A DNA stretch of 32,760 nucleotides, taken from an uncultured Corynebacterium sp. (GTDB taxonomy: Bacteria > Actinomycetota > Actinomycetes > Mycobacteriales > Mycobacteriaceae). The notes beneath the pieces were generated by a model, which saw only the letters and a program-made list of their open reading frames with translations, ran no database searches and was not told where the DNA came from. The position numbers were made by a program, and so were the translations under genes. Positions 11,167 to 21,175 of this stretch are shown here, one piece after another (positions within the stretch are counted from its first letter, which is position 1; every line of letters starts with the position of its first letter). Where the stretch lies: assembly GCF_945649885.1 (NCBI RefSeq), contig NZ_CALZFS010000013.1, positions 1-32,760 on the forward strand, written 5' to 3'.

Positions 11167-11862
11167 ATGGTTAAGGCAATCTTCTGGGACATGGACGGCA
11201 CGATGGTGGATACAGAGCCCCAGTGGGGGCTTGTCACCTATGAACTGAGTGAGCTGATGGGCAGGCGTCTGACCCCGGAGCTGCGGGACACCACTGTGGG
11301 CAGCAGCTTGCCCCGCACAATCCGGATTTGCGCTGAACATGCCGGAATCTCCGTGGATGAGGCAGACTACCAGCGCTACCGTGCATTCATGCTGGGACGC
11401 GTCGCTGAGCTTTTCGACGGCGTACTGGCCCCCAACCCGGGCGTGGTCCCGCTGCTTGCGGAGCTTGCCGAACAGAAGGTGACCATGCTGGTCACCACCA
11501 ACACCGAACGTTCCCTTGCCGCTCGTTGTATCGACGTGGTCGGGAGGAATTACTTCACTGATTCCATCACCGGTGATGAAGTGCCCAACCCTAAACCTGC
11601 ACCGGATATGTATCTCGAAGCTGCCCGCAGGGTGGGACTACCCCCATCCGAGTGTCTCGTTTTTGAGGATTCTTTCAATGGCATGATCGCTGCGGTGGAG
11701 GCCGGCTGCCGGGTCATCGGCCTTCATCCGGAGGAGGTCACCCCACCTGAAGGTGTGGTGCCCCTGCGTGAACTGCACGGTAGTGACACTTTTGAGGGTG
11801 TTGACGCAGAAATGATCAACACCTGGTTTGATCAGATCGCCCCGGCAGTACTGCCCAATTAG
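11167..11862 (+). CDS. HAD-superfamily phosphatase
   Basis: [12 protein letters not shown] (motif I), [39 protein letters not shown]. Confidence 0.95.
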   Translation: MVKAIFWDMDGTMVDTEPQWGLVTYELSELMGRRLTPELRDTTVGSSLPRTIRICAEHAGISVDEADYQRYRAFMLGRVAELFDGVLAPNPGVVPLLAELAEQKVTMLVTTNTERSLAARCIDVVGRNYFTDSITGDEVPNPKPAPDMYLEAARRVGLPPSECLVFEDSFNGMIAAVEAGCRVIGLHPEEVTPPEGVVPLRELHGSDTFEGVDAEMINTWFDQIAPAVLPN

Positions 11863-11932
11863 CCGCACACCACAAAGAAAACCATGTGCCCCAAAAACAC
11901 AACCGTGGATTCAGTATGGAATGATGTACTCC

Positions 11933-12196
11933 GTGAAGACATTTGACTCGCTGTACGAAGAACTTCTTGACCGTGCCCAGAACCGCCCTGAGGGCTCTGG
12001 GACTGTAGCCGCGTTGGACAAGGGCGTCCATCATATCGGCAAGAAGGTCATCGAAGAGGCCGGCGAGGTCTGGATTGCAGCTGAGTACCAGTCCGATGAA
12101 GAGCTGGCCGAGGAAATCTCCCAGCTGATGTACTGGACCCAGGTCATCATGGTGGCTCGTGGTATCAAGCCCGACGACGTCTACAAGAACCTGTAG
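11933..12196 (+). CDS. hisE: Phosphoribosyl-ATP pyrophosphatase
   Basis: 87 aa from GTG 11933 ([52 protein letters not shown]...); immediately upstream of hisG. Confidence 0.95.
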   Translation: MKTFDSLYEELLDRAQNRPEGSGTVAALDKGVHHIGKKVIEEAGEVWIAAEYQSDEELAEEISQLMYWTQVIMVARGIKPDDVYKNL

Positions 12197-12212
12197 GAGA
12201 AATTAGACAGCC

Positions 12213-13058
12213 ATGCTGAAAATTGCTGTGCCCAACAAGGGCTCCCTATCTGAGCGTGCCATGGAGATCCTCGACGAAGCTGGCTACGCCGGCCGCGGTG
12301 ACTCCAAGTCACTCAACGTCCTGGACACCGCCAACGAGGTGGAGTTCTTCTTCCTTCGCCCCAAGGACATCGCCATCTATGTGGCTGGTGGCCAGCTGGA
12401 TCTCGGCATCACCGGCCGTGACCTGGCGTTGGACTCCCGCGCTGATGTCCACGAGGTACTTTCCCTCGGTTTTGGTTCATCCACCTTCCGTTACGCCGCT
12501 CCCATGGGCGAGGAGTGGACCGTCGAAAAGCTCGACGGCAAGCGCATCGCCACCTCCTACCCGAACCTGGTGCGCGATGACCTGGCCTCCCGCGGTATCG
12601 ACGCCGATGTGATCCGCCTTGATGGTGCTGTGGAAATCTCCATCAAGCTCGGTGTTGCCGATGCCATCGCCGATGTGGTGTCCACTGGCCGCACGCTGCG
12701 CCAGCAGGGACTTGAACCTTTCGGCGACTCCCTGTGCACCTCTGAGGCGGTCATCGTTGGTCGTCGCGACGAAGAGGTGACCCCGGCCCAGCAGGTTCTG
12801 CTCAGCCGTATCCAGGGCATCCTGCACGCGCAGACCTACCTCATGCTTGATTACAATGTCAGCCGTGACAACCTCGAGGAGTCCAGTGCGGTCACCCCGG
12901 GGATCTCCGGACCGACTGTCTCTCCGTTGGCACGTGACAACTGGGTTGCTGTTCGCGCCATGGTTCCACGCAAGTCTGCCAACTCCATCATGGACAGGCT
13001 CTCCAGCATCGGTGCAGAAGCCATCCTGGCCTCTGATATCCGCATCGCCCGCATCTGA
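12213..13058 (+). CDS. hisG: ATP phosphoribosyltransferase, long form
   Basis: 281 aa; [52 protein letters not shown]-terminal regulatory domain present. Confidence 0.97.
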   Translation: MLKIAVPNKGSLSERAMEILDEAGYAGRGDSKSLNVLDTANEVEFFFLRPKDIAIYVAGGQLDLGITGRDLALDSRADVHEVLSLGFGSSTFRYAAPMGEEWTVEKLDGKRIATSYPNLVRDDLASRGIDADVIRLDGAVEISIKLGVADAIADVVSTGRTLRQQGLEPFGDSLCTSEAVIVGRRDEEVTPAQQVLLSRIQGILHAQTYLMLDYNVSRDNLEESSAVTPGISGPTVSPLARDNWVAVRAMVPRKSANSIMDRLSSIGAEAILASDIRIARI

Positions 13059-13245
13059 ATCCTTCAACAAGAGAGGTAGGGGGTCATTGCCAGGTTTTTC
13101 CTGGCGAGGCCTCCTTTTTCCATTCTCAGGGAACTTGTCAGCCCAACCGGGGTTAATGCATCACCTGCTTTTTCCCCTCTGATCATTGTTACGTAGGATG
13201 AGCGATATTAGTTTCGTGATTTCAACCACCGGTGAAAGGCAGAAC

Positions 13246-14844
13246 ATGTCGTCCAAGACGAATAAGGTTTCCGAAGACACTTCAAAGGATGAGCAGACAT
13301 CCACCACTCCGGAGCCTCCTGTAGTAGATGGCGAGGCACTGGTAGAAACCACGGAAACCACGTCAACAGGTGAGAAGACCGCAGCAGCCAAGGCCGCGGA
13401 GGTACGTCGCAAGACCAAGCGGAATTTCAGGATCGAATCCGACCTGCTCGGTGATCTTGAGATCCCGGCTGACGCCTATTTCGGAGTTCACACCCTGCGT
13501 GCGGTGGACAACTTCCAGATTTCACGCACCACCATCAACCACGTCCCGGAATTCATCCGCGGCATGGTCCAGGTGAAGAAAGCGGCAGCGTTGGCTAATC
13601 GCCGCCTCCACACCCTGCCGGCAGAAAAAGCCACGGCGATCGTCTGGGCCTGTGACCAGATCCTGGTCGAGGGACGTTGCATGGACCAGTTCCCGATCGA
13701 TGTGTTCCAAGGTGGTGCCGGCACCAGTACCAACATGAACACCAACGAGGTGGTGGCCAACCTCGCGCTTGAGCATATGGGTTATGAAAAGGGCCGTTAT
13801 GACATCCTGCACCCGATGGATGATGTCAACATGTCCCAGTCCACCAACGATGCCTACCCAACCGGTTTCCGCCTGGGCATCTATGGTGCGATGAGCACCC
13901 TCATCTCTGAGATCGATCAGCTCCAGGTAGCTTTCCGCGAAAAGGGTACCGAGTTCGTCGACATCATCAAGATGGGTCGTACCCAGCTCCAGGATGCGGT
14001 GCCGATGAGTCTGGGTGAAGAATTCCAGGCTTTCGCAGCCAATCTTGCTGAAGAACAGTCTGTCCTGCGTGCCGCCATGGAGAAGCTGCTTGAGGTCAAC
14101 CTCGGTGCCACCGCCATCGGTACCGGCGTGAACACCCCTTCCGGTTACCGCCACCAGGTGGTTGCCTCCCTGTCTGAGGTCACTGGTCTGGACATCAAGT
14201 CTGCCCGCGACTTGATTGAAGCAACCTCTGACACCGGTGCCTATGTTCTGGCGCACTCAGCAGTCAAGCGTGCTGCCATGAAGCTGTCCAAGATCTCTAA
14301 CGACCTACGTCTGCTCTCTTCCGGCCCACGTGCAGGACTCAACGAGATCAACCTGCCACCACGCCAAGCTGGTTCTTCAATCATGCCGGCCAAGGTCAAC
14401 CCGGTCATCCCGGAGCTTGTCAACCAGGTCTGCTTCAAGGTTTTTGGCAATGACCTCACCGTCACCATGGCTGCTGAAGCAGGTCAGCTCCAGCTCAACG
14501 TTATGGAACCAGTCATTGGTGAGTCCCTCTTCCAGTCCATCCGCATCCTGGGAAATGCCGCTAAGACGCTGCGTGAAAAGTGTGTTGTTGGCATCACCGC
14601 CAATCCGGAGGTTTGCCGCGCATATGTGGATAACTCCATCGGCATCATCACCTACCTCAACCCATTCCTGGGCCATGACATTGGAGATGCGATTGGTAAG
14701 GAAGCCGCCGAAACTGGCCGTTCCGTCCGCAAACTTATCTTGGAGCGCAACCTCATGGATGAAGAGACCCTGAATACCGTATTGTCCAAGGAGAACCTCA
14801 TGCACCCGATTTTCCGGGGCAAGCTCTACCTGGATCAGAACTAG
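13246..14844 (+). CDS. aspA: Aspartate ammonia-lyase (aspartase)
   Basis: ATG 13246, 532 aa; signature [29 protein letters not shown]; Thr/Glu-rich N-terminal extension before the conserved core ([22 protein letters not shown]). Confidence 0.94.
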   Translation: MSSKTNKVSEDTSKDEQTSTTPEPPVVDGEALVETTETTSTGEKTAAAKAAEVRRKTKRNFRIESDLLGDLEIPADAYFGVHTLRAVDNFQISRTTINHVPEFIRGMVQVKKAAALANRRLHTLPAEKATAIVWACDQILVEGRCMDQFPIDVFQGGAGTSTNMNTNEVVANLALEHMGYEKGRYDILHPMDDVNMSQSTNDAYPTGFRLGIYGAMSTLISEIDQLQVAFREKGTEFVDIIKMGRTQLQDAVPMSLGEEFQAFAANLAEEQSVLRAAMEKLLEVNLGATAIGTGVNTPSGYRHQVVASLSEVTGLDIKSARDLIEATSDTGAYVLAHSAVKRAAMKLSKISNDLRLLSSGPRAGLNEINLPPRQAGSSIMPAKVNPVIPELVNQVCFKVFGNDLTVTMAAEAGQLQLNVMEPVIGESLFQSIRILGNAAKTLREKCVVGITANPEVCRAYVDNSIGIITYLNPFLGHDIGDAIGKEAAETGRSVRKLILERNLMDEETLNTVLSKENLMHPIFRGKLYLDQN

Positions 14845-15055
14845 TAGTTCTGAGCTGTATGTTTTATTGAGATCGTCTCAGAGGACGGGGGATAGTACTA
14901 CTGGCAAATGATGAAATGTGCAGTTCATGTCTGTGCTCTGGGGTTTCCCCATCCAGTAGGATCGGGTCTTCGCATACGTTGCGGCAGTCCATTCAGGAAG
15001 CTGAGGGGTTCAAATAAAAGCACTCGTTTCGAACCTGTACCTTTAAGGGGAAGTT

Positions 15056-15427
15056 ATGAAGAACGAATCTCCGGTTCCATTCATTGTTTTACTGGTGCTT
15101 TATGTGGGTCTCTTCATAGCTCTGTGGATATTTATTCCGATAGCTTCACTGCTTGATGCGATGGTGATTGGGATCGTCCTTTCAGTATCCGGTGTGGCTG
15201 CAGTGATAACAGCAGCTTTCTCGCGTAGTGCTTCCGTTCAGGTACTGGCGGGGATCGGGTTGACAGGACTTATTGCCGTCGGCATTGGTGTGTATTTCTG
15301 GATTACCGTCCCGGAAGGAATCCTTGACGCATTCATCCTTGTCATCGGCGGTGGAGTGCTACTAGCTGCAATCGCAGTGGCTGGAGATCGGCTCTGGCAG
15401 GGGAGCCGAAAAGGGCTGAAGCCCTGA
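15056..15427 (+). CDS. Small integral membrane protein (about four TM segments)
   Basis: 123-aa hydrophobic ORF with a good SD (AAGGGGAAG) and a strong terminator downstream. Confidence 0.75.
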   Translation: MKNESPVPFIVLLVLYVGLFIALWIFIPIASLLDAMVIGIVLSVSGVAAVITAAFSRSASVQVLAGIGLTGLIAVGIGVYFWITVPEGILDAFILVIGGGVLLAAIAVAGDRLWQGSRKGLKP

Positions 15428-15464
15428 TGCGAGGAAGGTTGCCCTGGTCGTTGCAGTGTCAATA

Positions 15465-15515
15465 AAAACTGGTTCGCATTTCTCACCATCAGAATGCGAA
15501 CCAGTTTTATTTTTC
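15465..15515. terminator. Bidirectional Rho-independent terminator
   Basis: Perfect 16-bp inverted repeat AAAACTGGTTCGCATT / AATGCGAACCAGTTTT with 12-nt loop and flanking A/T tracts. Confidence 0.92.
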
Positions 15516-15640
15516 ATCACCCAGATTCAATGATGCTGCAGTGCCCATGACACGGACCAGCTCATCCGCATCAAGGCAATACTGCTGAAGGACATAGTTC
15601 CAAACTCGGTAGCCTTCTTCTAGACGGGGTCCTCCCCAGG

Positions 15641-16114
15641 TTATGTTTCAGTGGGGTAGGGGCGGGGCCACTGGGTGCCCCGTAATGCCTCCAGATCCTG
15701 ATTGAATCGGGTCAAAAGACGCAGGAAAGTTCTTAAGTCCTCATCGGACCAATCTGCGGTGACCTGGCGGGAGATCTCATCGCGGCTGTTGAATTCTGAT
15801 TGCAGTTGTTCCAGGCCCTTGACGCTGGGCTGGTGCTTGCGGGCAGGTCCACCTGAGGGGTCGGGCATCCGTTCAATCAGTCCGACTTTCATGGCGGCTG
15901 CGACCTGGCGGTGGACGGTGGAGATATCAAGCGACATTGCAGAAGCCAGCTCACTGATGCTCATGGGGCCTTCCACATCCAGGCGGGAGAGCAGGAGGGC
16001 GGCACTGCGGTCCAGTGCCCATTCTCTTTCATGGGGTGGGGCGTTGTGCAGGGCGTACCTGGAGGACAGCATGTTCTCATAGGAGAGTTGCGTGAGTGGT
16101 CCGTATTTCTCCAC
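15641..16114 (-). CDS. MarR-family transcriptional regulator
   Basis: 157 aa winged helix (SALLLSRLDVEGPMSISELASAMSLDISTVHRQVAAAMKVGLIERMPDPSGGPARKHQPSVKG); divergent from the MFS gene. Confidence 0.9.
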   Translation of the reverse strand: MEKYGPLTQLSYENMLSSRYALHNAPPHEREWALDRSAALLLSRLDVEGPMSISELASAMSLDISTVHRQVAAAMKVGLIERMPDPSGGPARKHQPSVKGLEQLQSEFNSRDEISRQVTADWSDEDLRTFLRLLTRFNQDLEALRGTQWPRPYPTET

Positions 16115-16160
16115 GAAGAGTCCTTTCGTTGTTCGTCTCAGGTTACAGTGAGCTTTCTAT

Positions 16161-16186
16161 TTGTATCATACAATTGCATGATACAA
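16161..16186. promoter_or_regulatory. Palindromic operator candidate between marR-like and MFS genes
   Basis: TTGTATCAT-ACAATTGC-ATGATACAA: perfect 9-bp arms with 8-nt spacer, in the divergent intergenic region. Confidence 0.8.
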
Positions 16187-16242
16187 TTCCGGAAAACCAG
16201 TAGGTGACTGGGAGTGATCAAAAATTTAAGGAGTATCAGCCT

Positions 16243-17448
16243 GTGACAGGTTCGGCAGCAGGGGAGAGTTCTTCGCAACCAGGAGATGGGCAGAAGCTGT
16301 TTAGCCGCACTTTTGCGTTGGGATGGCTCATCACCTTCTCCTTTTATCTGGTGTTTTATTTCCTCATCACCATCATGGCGCTGTATGCCATCAAGGAGTT
16401 CGCCGCATCGGACCTGGTTGCTGGTTTCGCCTCGAGTTCCTTCGTGGTGGGAGCTACCATCGCACGGTTTTCCTGTGGCTATATCGTGGACCGCTTCGGA
16501 CGTCGACGCGTGTTGATTCTCGCGTCGATACTCGCTGTCATCGCCTCGGTTCTCTACATTCCTGCCGATTCCCTCGTGCTGTTGATCGGCGTCCGACTTC
16601 TCCACGGTTTCGCCTTCTGCTTTGCCAGTACCGCGGCCATGGCAGTGACCCAGTTGGTGATCCCGCCATCACGGCGTGCTGAGGGTACGGGTTATCTCTC
16701 GCTGACTTCCACGTTGGCTACCGCTGTCGGTCCGGCACTGGCGCTGTTCCTGGTGGGCACCTTCAACTACCAGTTCATCTTCTGGGTGACCCTTGTAGTC
16801 ACCGTGGCAACCCTGGTGTTGTCCCTCCTGGTCGAGGATCCGATGCCGCGGCAGGAGGGTGCACCAACCCGATGGTCGATAAAGACCATCGTGCATCCGG
16901 CAGTTGTTCCGGTTGCGGTCTTCATGATGATGATCGGACTGTGTTATGCCGGAGTGATCACCTATCTCAACCCCTATGCCGAGAACCGTGATGTCATCGC
17001 GGGAGCCGGACTCTTCTTCATTGCCTATGCCACATCCATGCTGATCATGCGTACGTTCCTGGGTAGGGTTCAGGACCGTCATGGTCCGACCCCGGTGATC
17101 GTCTCCGGTCTGGTGGCGTTCGCCATTGCTCTGGCTATTCTTGCCGTGGCAGATACGGACTGGCTTGTGGTCGTTGCCGGTGCATTGACTGGAATGGGTT
17201 ATGGAACGCTGATGCCGGCAGCCCAGGCGATCACGGTCGATGCGGTTCCTGCCGCACAGATCGGCACAGGCCTGTCCACCCTGTTCCTGTTCACGGACCT
17301 CGGCTTCGGCCTGGGGCCAGTCCTGCTGGGCGTTCTGCTCGGAGGGGTTGGCTATGGTGGCATGTTTGCCATGTTGTCTGGTGTGGTGGTGCTTGCTGGA
17401 ATCTATTACGCAGCCACTCGTGCCTGGCGCCAACGGCCGGCGCGCTAG
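16243..17448 (+). CDS. MFS transporter
   Basis: About 401 aa, 12 TM-like segments; GYIVDRFGRRRVLI motif. GTG 16243 has an AAGGAG SD at suitable spacing; the ORF extends to GTG 16204. Confidence 0.93.
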   Translation: MTGSAAGESSSQPGDGQKLFSRTFALGWLITFSFYLVFYFLITIMALYAIKEFAASDLVAGFASSSFVVGATIARFSCGYIVDRFGRRRVLILASILAVIASVLYIPADSLVLLIGVRLLHGFAFCFASTAAMAVTQLVIPPSRRAEGTGYLSLTSTLATAVGPALALFLVGTFNYQFIFWVTLVVTVATLVLSLLVEDPMPRQEGAPTRWSIKTIVHPAVVPVAVFMMMIGLCYAGVITYLNPYAENRDVIAGAGLFFIAYATSMLIMRTFLGRVQDRHGPTPVIVSGLVAFAIALAILAVADTDWLVVVAGALTGMGYGTLMPAAQAITVDAVPAAQIGTGLSTLFLFTDLGFGLGPVLLGVLLGGVGYGGMFAMLSGVVVLAGIYYAATRAWRQRPAR

Positions 17449-17458
17449 CAAACGAAGA

Positions 17459-17497
17459 GAAAACCGCGCACTCCACAGTGGAGTACGCGGTTTATTT
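17459..17497. terminator. Terminator-like hairpin between convergent MFS and higA-like genes
   Basis: AAACCGCGcACTCCA / TGGAGTaCGCGGTTT imperfect stem with a following T-rich stretch. Confidence 0.75.
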
Positions 17498-17506
17498 CAC
17501 TTCAGG

Positions 17507-17803
17507 CTATGCCGACTGACGGTGGGAATTGTCATAGTCCCGCTGGAGGGCAATCCAGTCCTGTGCGCTGAGCGAGAAAGCTCGGGCAAGTCTCATGGCC
17601 AGACCAACGGTTAAGTTGCTGCGTCCTTCGACCAGGTTGGTGATGGTTGCTTCGGTGATATGCAGGCTCTTGGCCAGGTCATAGTGGGTGATCCCGCGGG
17701 GTTTGAGGAATCGCTCATTCAGGACCTCACCAGGGTGTTGCGGATTCCGGGGCTGCGGAGAGATCGCAAACACTCCTTTCGAGATGAAGGGGTGAATTGT
17801 CAC
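17507..17803 (-). CDS. HigA-family XRE-type antitoxin / HTH regulator
   Basis: 98 aa; HPGEVLNERFLKPRGITHYDLAKSLHITEATITNLVEGRSNLTVGLAMRLARAFSLSAQDWIALQRDYD, typical of HigA/VapI. Confidence 0.88.
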   Translation of the reverse strand: MTIHPFISKGVFAISPQPRNPQHPGEVLNERFLKPRGITHYDLAKSLHITEATITNLVEGRSNLTVGLAMRLARAFSLSAQDWIALQRDYDNSHRQSA

Positions 17804-17983
17804 ATTTCGAGTACCTTCAAGTCCGAAAACTTATAGGTATTTAATTAATGAAAGCTAAATCTAATAATATTCTCGAACTAAAGCTTCGCAACATAGGCAA
17901 TGGCTACCTAAGCTGCATTTCCCCATGTCGATTCGAACACCGTTGAAATATCATCCTTTGGAATGACCACGAACAGCGCAGTT

Positions 17984-18877
17984 TTAAGACTCTCCGGAAA
18001 CCTTGTCTGCAGTGCTTCCTGGCCACCCCGGATACTCTGGCGGCACTCCACCAAACTCCGGGCACAGGGCCTGGTGCGGGCACCAGCCGCATAACTTAGA
18101 GGTCTTGGTGCGGAAGCGGCCTGATTTACCGTCCATCTCGATCTTCGCCCAGAGATCAGCCAGGTCCCGTTCGAAGTACTCCAGCTGTTCGCGGGAGGGC
18201 TTGAGGAACATGGAATCATTGACCTTCAGATACATCAGACGCAGCTGGGCCGGGATCTGATCATAGAGGCGCCAGTAGGCCAGGGCGTAGAAGAGCATCT
18301 GGAACTGGGCCTGTTGGCTCCACTGAGGCTTGGGCTTCTTGCCGGTCTTGTAGTCAACAACCCGGACTTCACCGGTGGGGGCGGTATCCACGCGGTCGAT
18401 GAAACCACGTACCGGAACGCCGTTGGGTAGCACGGTGTCCACGTACATCTCCACGTCACTGGCATCAAAGCCTTGCGGGTTCTCCATCTCGAAGTATCCC
18501 CGCAGCAGGGAACGGCACTCCACCAGGAAGTCATAGAGCTGATCCTCAGGTACCAGATCATTCAAATCTGGATCCTGCTCGCACATTTCCACCCAGTGGG
18601 GCTTCAATCGCTTGACCATCGCCGGGTAATCACGTTGTTCGCGGGGGAGTTTGTGCATTTCCTCCAATACGGCATGGACCAGGGTGCCCTTGACCTGTGC
18701 GACGGTCTTGGGCTCCGGGAGACGGTCGATGGCACGCAGTCTGTACAGCAGGGGACACTGCTGATAATCCCCGGCGCGGGAGGGGGAGAGTGCCAGCGGC
18801 CGTGGTTTGGACGGTGCGACTGGCTGCTGGGTGGATGCTTGAGTGGTTTCTTCTGTGGGTTTTTCAGAGCTGGTCAT
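17984..18877 (-). CDS. RecB-family PD-(D/E)XK exonuclease-like protein
   Basis: LALSPSRAGDYQQCPLLYRLRAIDRLPEP, GTLVHAVLEEMH, VRVVDYKTGKKP, C-terminal Cys cluster (CGWCPHQALCPEF) suggesting an Fe-S site. Start at internal Met (MTSSEKP) preferred over 18919. Confidence 0.9.
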   Translation of the reverse strand: MTSSEKPTEETTQASTQQPVAPSKPRPLALSPSRAGDYQQCPLLYRLRAIDRLPEPKTVAQVKGTLVHAVLEEMHKLPREQRDYPAMVKRLKPHWVEMCEQDPDLNDLVPEDQLYDFLVECRSLLRGYFEMENPQGFDASDVEMYVDTVLPNGVPVRGFIDRVDTAPTGEVRVVDYKTGKKPKPQWSQQAQFQMLFYALAYWRLYDQIPAQLRLMYLKVNDSMFLKPSREQLEYFERDLADLWAKIEMDGKSGRFRTKTSKLCGWCPHQALCPEFGGVPPEYPGWPGSTADKVSGES

Positions 18878-18968
18878 GATGATTGACACCTTAGCCAATG
18901 GGATGGACACGTTTGCCAATTCAGGCGGAGCCCTGCGGTGCTGGTGGGATGTTGGCTAGCCTGGGTTC

Positions 18969-20231
18969 ATGCATGTGACTGATGATTTCCTTAGTTTCCT
19001 GGCGTTGAGCCCGAGTTCTTATCACGCGGCTGAGACCGTGACCCGTCGTCTGATCCATGAGGGTTTTGTGCGTCAGGATGATACTGATGCTTGGGACGCC
19101 TCTCCGGGGGGACATGTGATGGTGCGCGGTGGCGCGGTCATGGCCTGGTGGGTTCCGGAAAATGCCTCCCCGGATTCGGGGTTTCGTATCATCGGTTCCC
19201 ATACTGATTCTCCGGGTTTCAAGCTCAAGCCCCGTGGTGATCTGCAGTCCCATGGTTGGCAGCAGGCTGGTGTAGAAGTCTATGGCGGGCCGATTTATCC
19301 GTCCTGGTTGGATCGTGAGTTGTCCCTGGCTGGGCGTGTGGCATTACAGGATGGTTCGGTCAAGCTGGTCAACACCGGTGCTATCATGCGTATCCCGAAT
19401 GTTGCCATCCACCTGGACCGTTCGCTGAACTCCAACCTGACGCTCAACCCGCAGTCGCACCTGCAGCCGGTGTTTGCGGTGGGTGATCCAGATGTCTCCA
19501 TCATGGATGTGCTGGCAGAGGCAGCGGGTGTGGAACCACTGGATATTGTTGCCCATGACTTGATCACGGTGGATACCCAGGTTCCAGAGATTTTCGGGGC
19601 ACATGGTGACTTCATCGCCTCCGGCCGTCTGGATAACCTCTCTTCCGTGCAGCCCTCCATGACTGCTCTGATTGCAGCAGCCACCTCGGATGATGCCAGC
19701 GATGACATCTTGGTTCTGGCTGCCTTTGATCATGAGGAGGTCGGCTCCAACTCCACCACCGGTGCGGGTGGACCGCTCCTGGAGGACGTGCTCAACCGCA
19801 CGGCACGTGCACTGGGTGCTGATGAGGATCAGCGCCGGCGGATGTTCAACCGCTCCACCATGGTTTCTGCTGATGCAGCACACTCCATCCACCCGAATCA
19901 CCCGGCCAAGCATGATCCGGTCAACTATCCGATCATCGGCCAGGGCCCGGTGCTCAAGGTCAACGCCAACCAGCGCTACACCTCTGATGCGGTGACCTCC
20001 GGCATGTGGGTCCGTGCCTGCCAGACCGCAGGGGTTCCACACCAGGTGTTTGCTGGCCGCAATGACGTGCCCTGTGGTTCCACCATCGGACCGATCAGCG
20101 CCACCCGCCTGGGTATCGCATCAGTGGATGTGGGCATCCCACTGTTGTCCATGCACTCGGCACGTGAGATGGCCGGGGTGAAGGATCTGGGATGGTTTGA
20201 ACAGGCACTGGAAGCCTATCTGGTAAATTAA
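18969..20231 (+). CDS. M18-family aminopeptidase
   Basis: 420 aa; GSHTDSPGFKLKP, DHEEVGSNSTTGAGGPLLEDVLNR, SADAAHSIHPN, VPCGSTIGPI. Confidence 0.95.
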   Translation: MHVTDDFLSFLALSPSSYHAAETVTRRLIHEGFVRQDDTDAWDASPGGHVMVRGGAVMAWWVPENASPDSGFRIIGSHTDSPGFKLKPRGDLQSHGWQQAGVEVYGGPIYPSWLDRELSLAGRVALQDGSVKLVNTGAIMRIPNVAIHLDRSLNSNLTLNPQSHLQPVFAVGDPDVSIMDVLAEAAGVEPLDIVAHDLITVDTQVPEIFGAHGDFIASGRLDNLSSVQPSMTALIAAATSDDASDDILVLAAFDHEEVGSNSTTGAGGPLLEDVLNRTARALGADEDQRRRMFNRSTMVSADAAHSIHPNHPAKHDPVNYPIIGQGPVLKVNANQRYTSDAVTSGMWVRACQTAGVPHQVFAGRNDVPCGSTIGPISATRLGIASVDVGIPLLSMHSAREMAGVKDLGWFEQALEAYLVN

Positions 20232-20291
20232 CGCCGATTAGTCGTCGACTTTTTGACGCAGCTCTACCCACAAGCGAGAAAGCGAGGGCAC

Positions 20292-21128
20292 ATGCCCTAT
20301 TCCGGTCCGTTTCAACCAGGTGACCGCGTCCAACTGACCGACGCCAAGCGCCGCCACTTCACCATCGTCTTGGAGCCGGGAGGCAGCTACCACACCCACC
20401 GTGGCCAGATCCCCCACGATGAGATCATCGGCGCCGATGAGGGCACCGTCGTCCAGTCCACCATGGGCTCGGACTTCCTGTGCTTCCGCCACCTCATGGT
20501 CGACCACGTTCTCTCCATGCCCCGTGGTGCAGCGGTGATCTACCCGAAGGACTCCGCACAGATCCTGGTGGAGGGAGATATCTTCCCCGGCGCCCGCGTG
20601 CTGGAAGCAGGTGCTGGATCAGGTGCCCTGTCCATGGCGCTGCTGCGCGCCATCGGCCACGACGGCAAGCTGATCTCCTATGAGATCCGCGATGACCACC
20701 TTGAATACGCCGTCAGCAACGTCGAGGAATACTTCGGTGAACGCCCCGCAACCTGGGACCCACGCCTGGGTGACCTGAAGGAAGTCACCGTCGACGACCT
20801 CGGCGGACCGGTGGACCGTATCGTGCTGGACATGCTCGAACCATGGGAATGCCTGGAAACCTGCAAGGATCTCCTCATCCCCGGTGGTGTCTTCATGACC
20901 TATGTGGCCACCGTGCCACAGCTGATGAAGGTCATGGAAGGCCTGCGCGAACTACAGTGCTTCACCGAACCACGCGCCTGGGAATCCCTCATCCGTGACT
21001 GGAAGGTCGAAGGCCTGGCCACCCGCCCAGAACACCGTATGAATGCCCACACCGCATTCCTCGTGCTGGCACGACGCCTTGCCGACGGCGTCACCCCACC
21101 ACGCCCGCAGCGACGCGCACGTCGCTAA
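20292..21128 (+). CDS. trmI: tRNA (adenine-58-N1)-methyltransferase
   Basis: VLEAGAGSGALSMALLRAIG SAM motif, SYEIRDDHLEYAVSNVEEYFG, LDMLEPWECLE; conserved position upstream of arc/mpa in actinobacteria. Confidence 0.92.
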   Translation: MPYSGPFQPGDRVQLTDAKRRHFTIVLEPGGSYHTHRGQIPHDEIIGADEGTVVQSTMGSDFLCFRHLMVDHVLSMPRGAAVIYPKDSAQILVEGDIFPGARVLEAGAGSGALSMALLRAIGHDGKLISYEIRDDHLEYAVSNVEEYFGERPATWDPRLGDLKEVTVDDLGGPVDRIVLDMLEPWECLETCKDLLIPGGVFMTYVATVPQLMKVMEGLRELQCFTEPRAWESLIRDWKVEGLATRPEHRMNAHTAFLVLARRLADGVTPPRPQRRARR

Positions 21129-21175
21129 GCACCAGCCCTTAAAGACCAACAAACCCCGGCCTTCAAGGGACTACA

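Noticed and set aside
13089-13105. GCCAGG-TTTTT-CCTGGC hairpin after hisG as a terminator
   Set aside because: Short 6-bp stem and the following T tract is displaced; not strong enough to call.
14845-15055. Possible tRNA or structured RNA between aspA and the small membrane protein (contains GGGGTTCAAATA, TTTCGAACCT and a CTGGGGTTTCCCCATCCAG fold)
   Set aside because: No cloverleaf could be assembled and the elements do not match a known RNA family by eye.
16669-17451. 260-aa minus-strand ORF opposite the MFS gene
   Set aside because: Antisense shadow, highly polar His/Gln/Arg-rich composition typical of the reverse of a membrane-protein gene.
17908-18219. 103-aa minus-strand ORF ending SLKTALFVVIPKDDISTVFESTWGNAA
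   Set aside because: Most of it overlaps the RecB-like gene in another frame; only about 25 codons lie outside, too little to support a gene or remnant without homology data.
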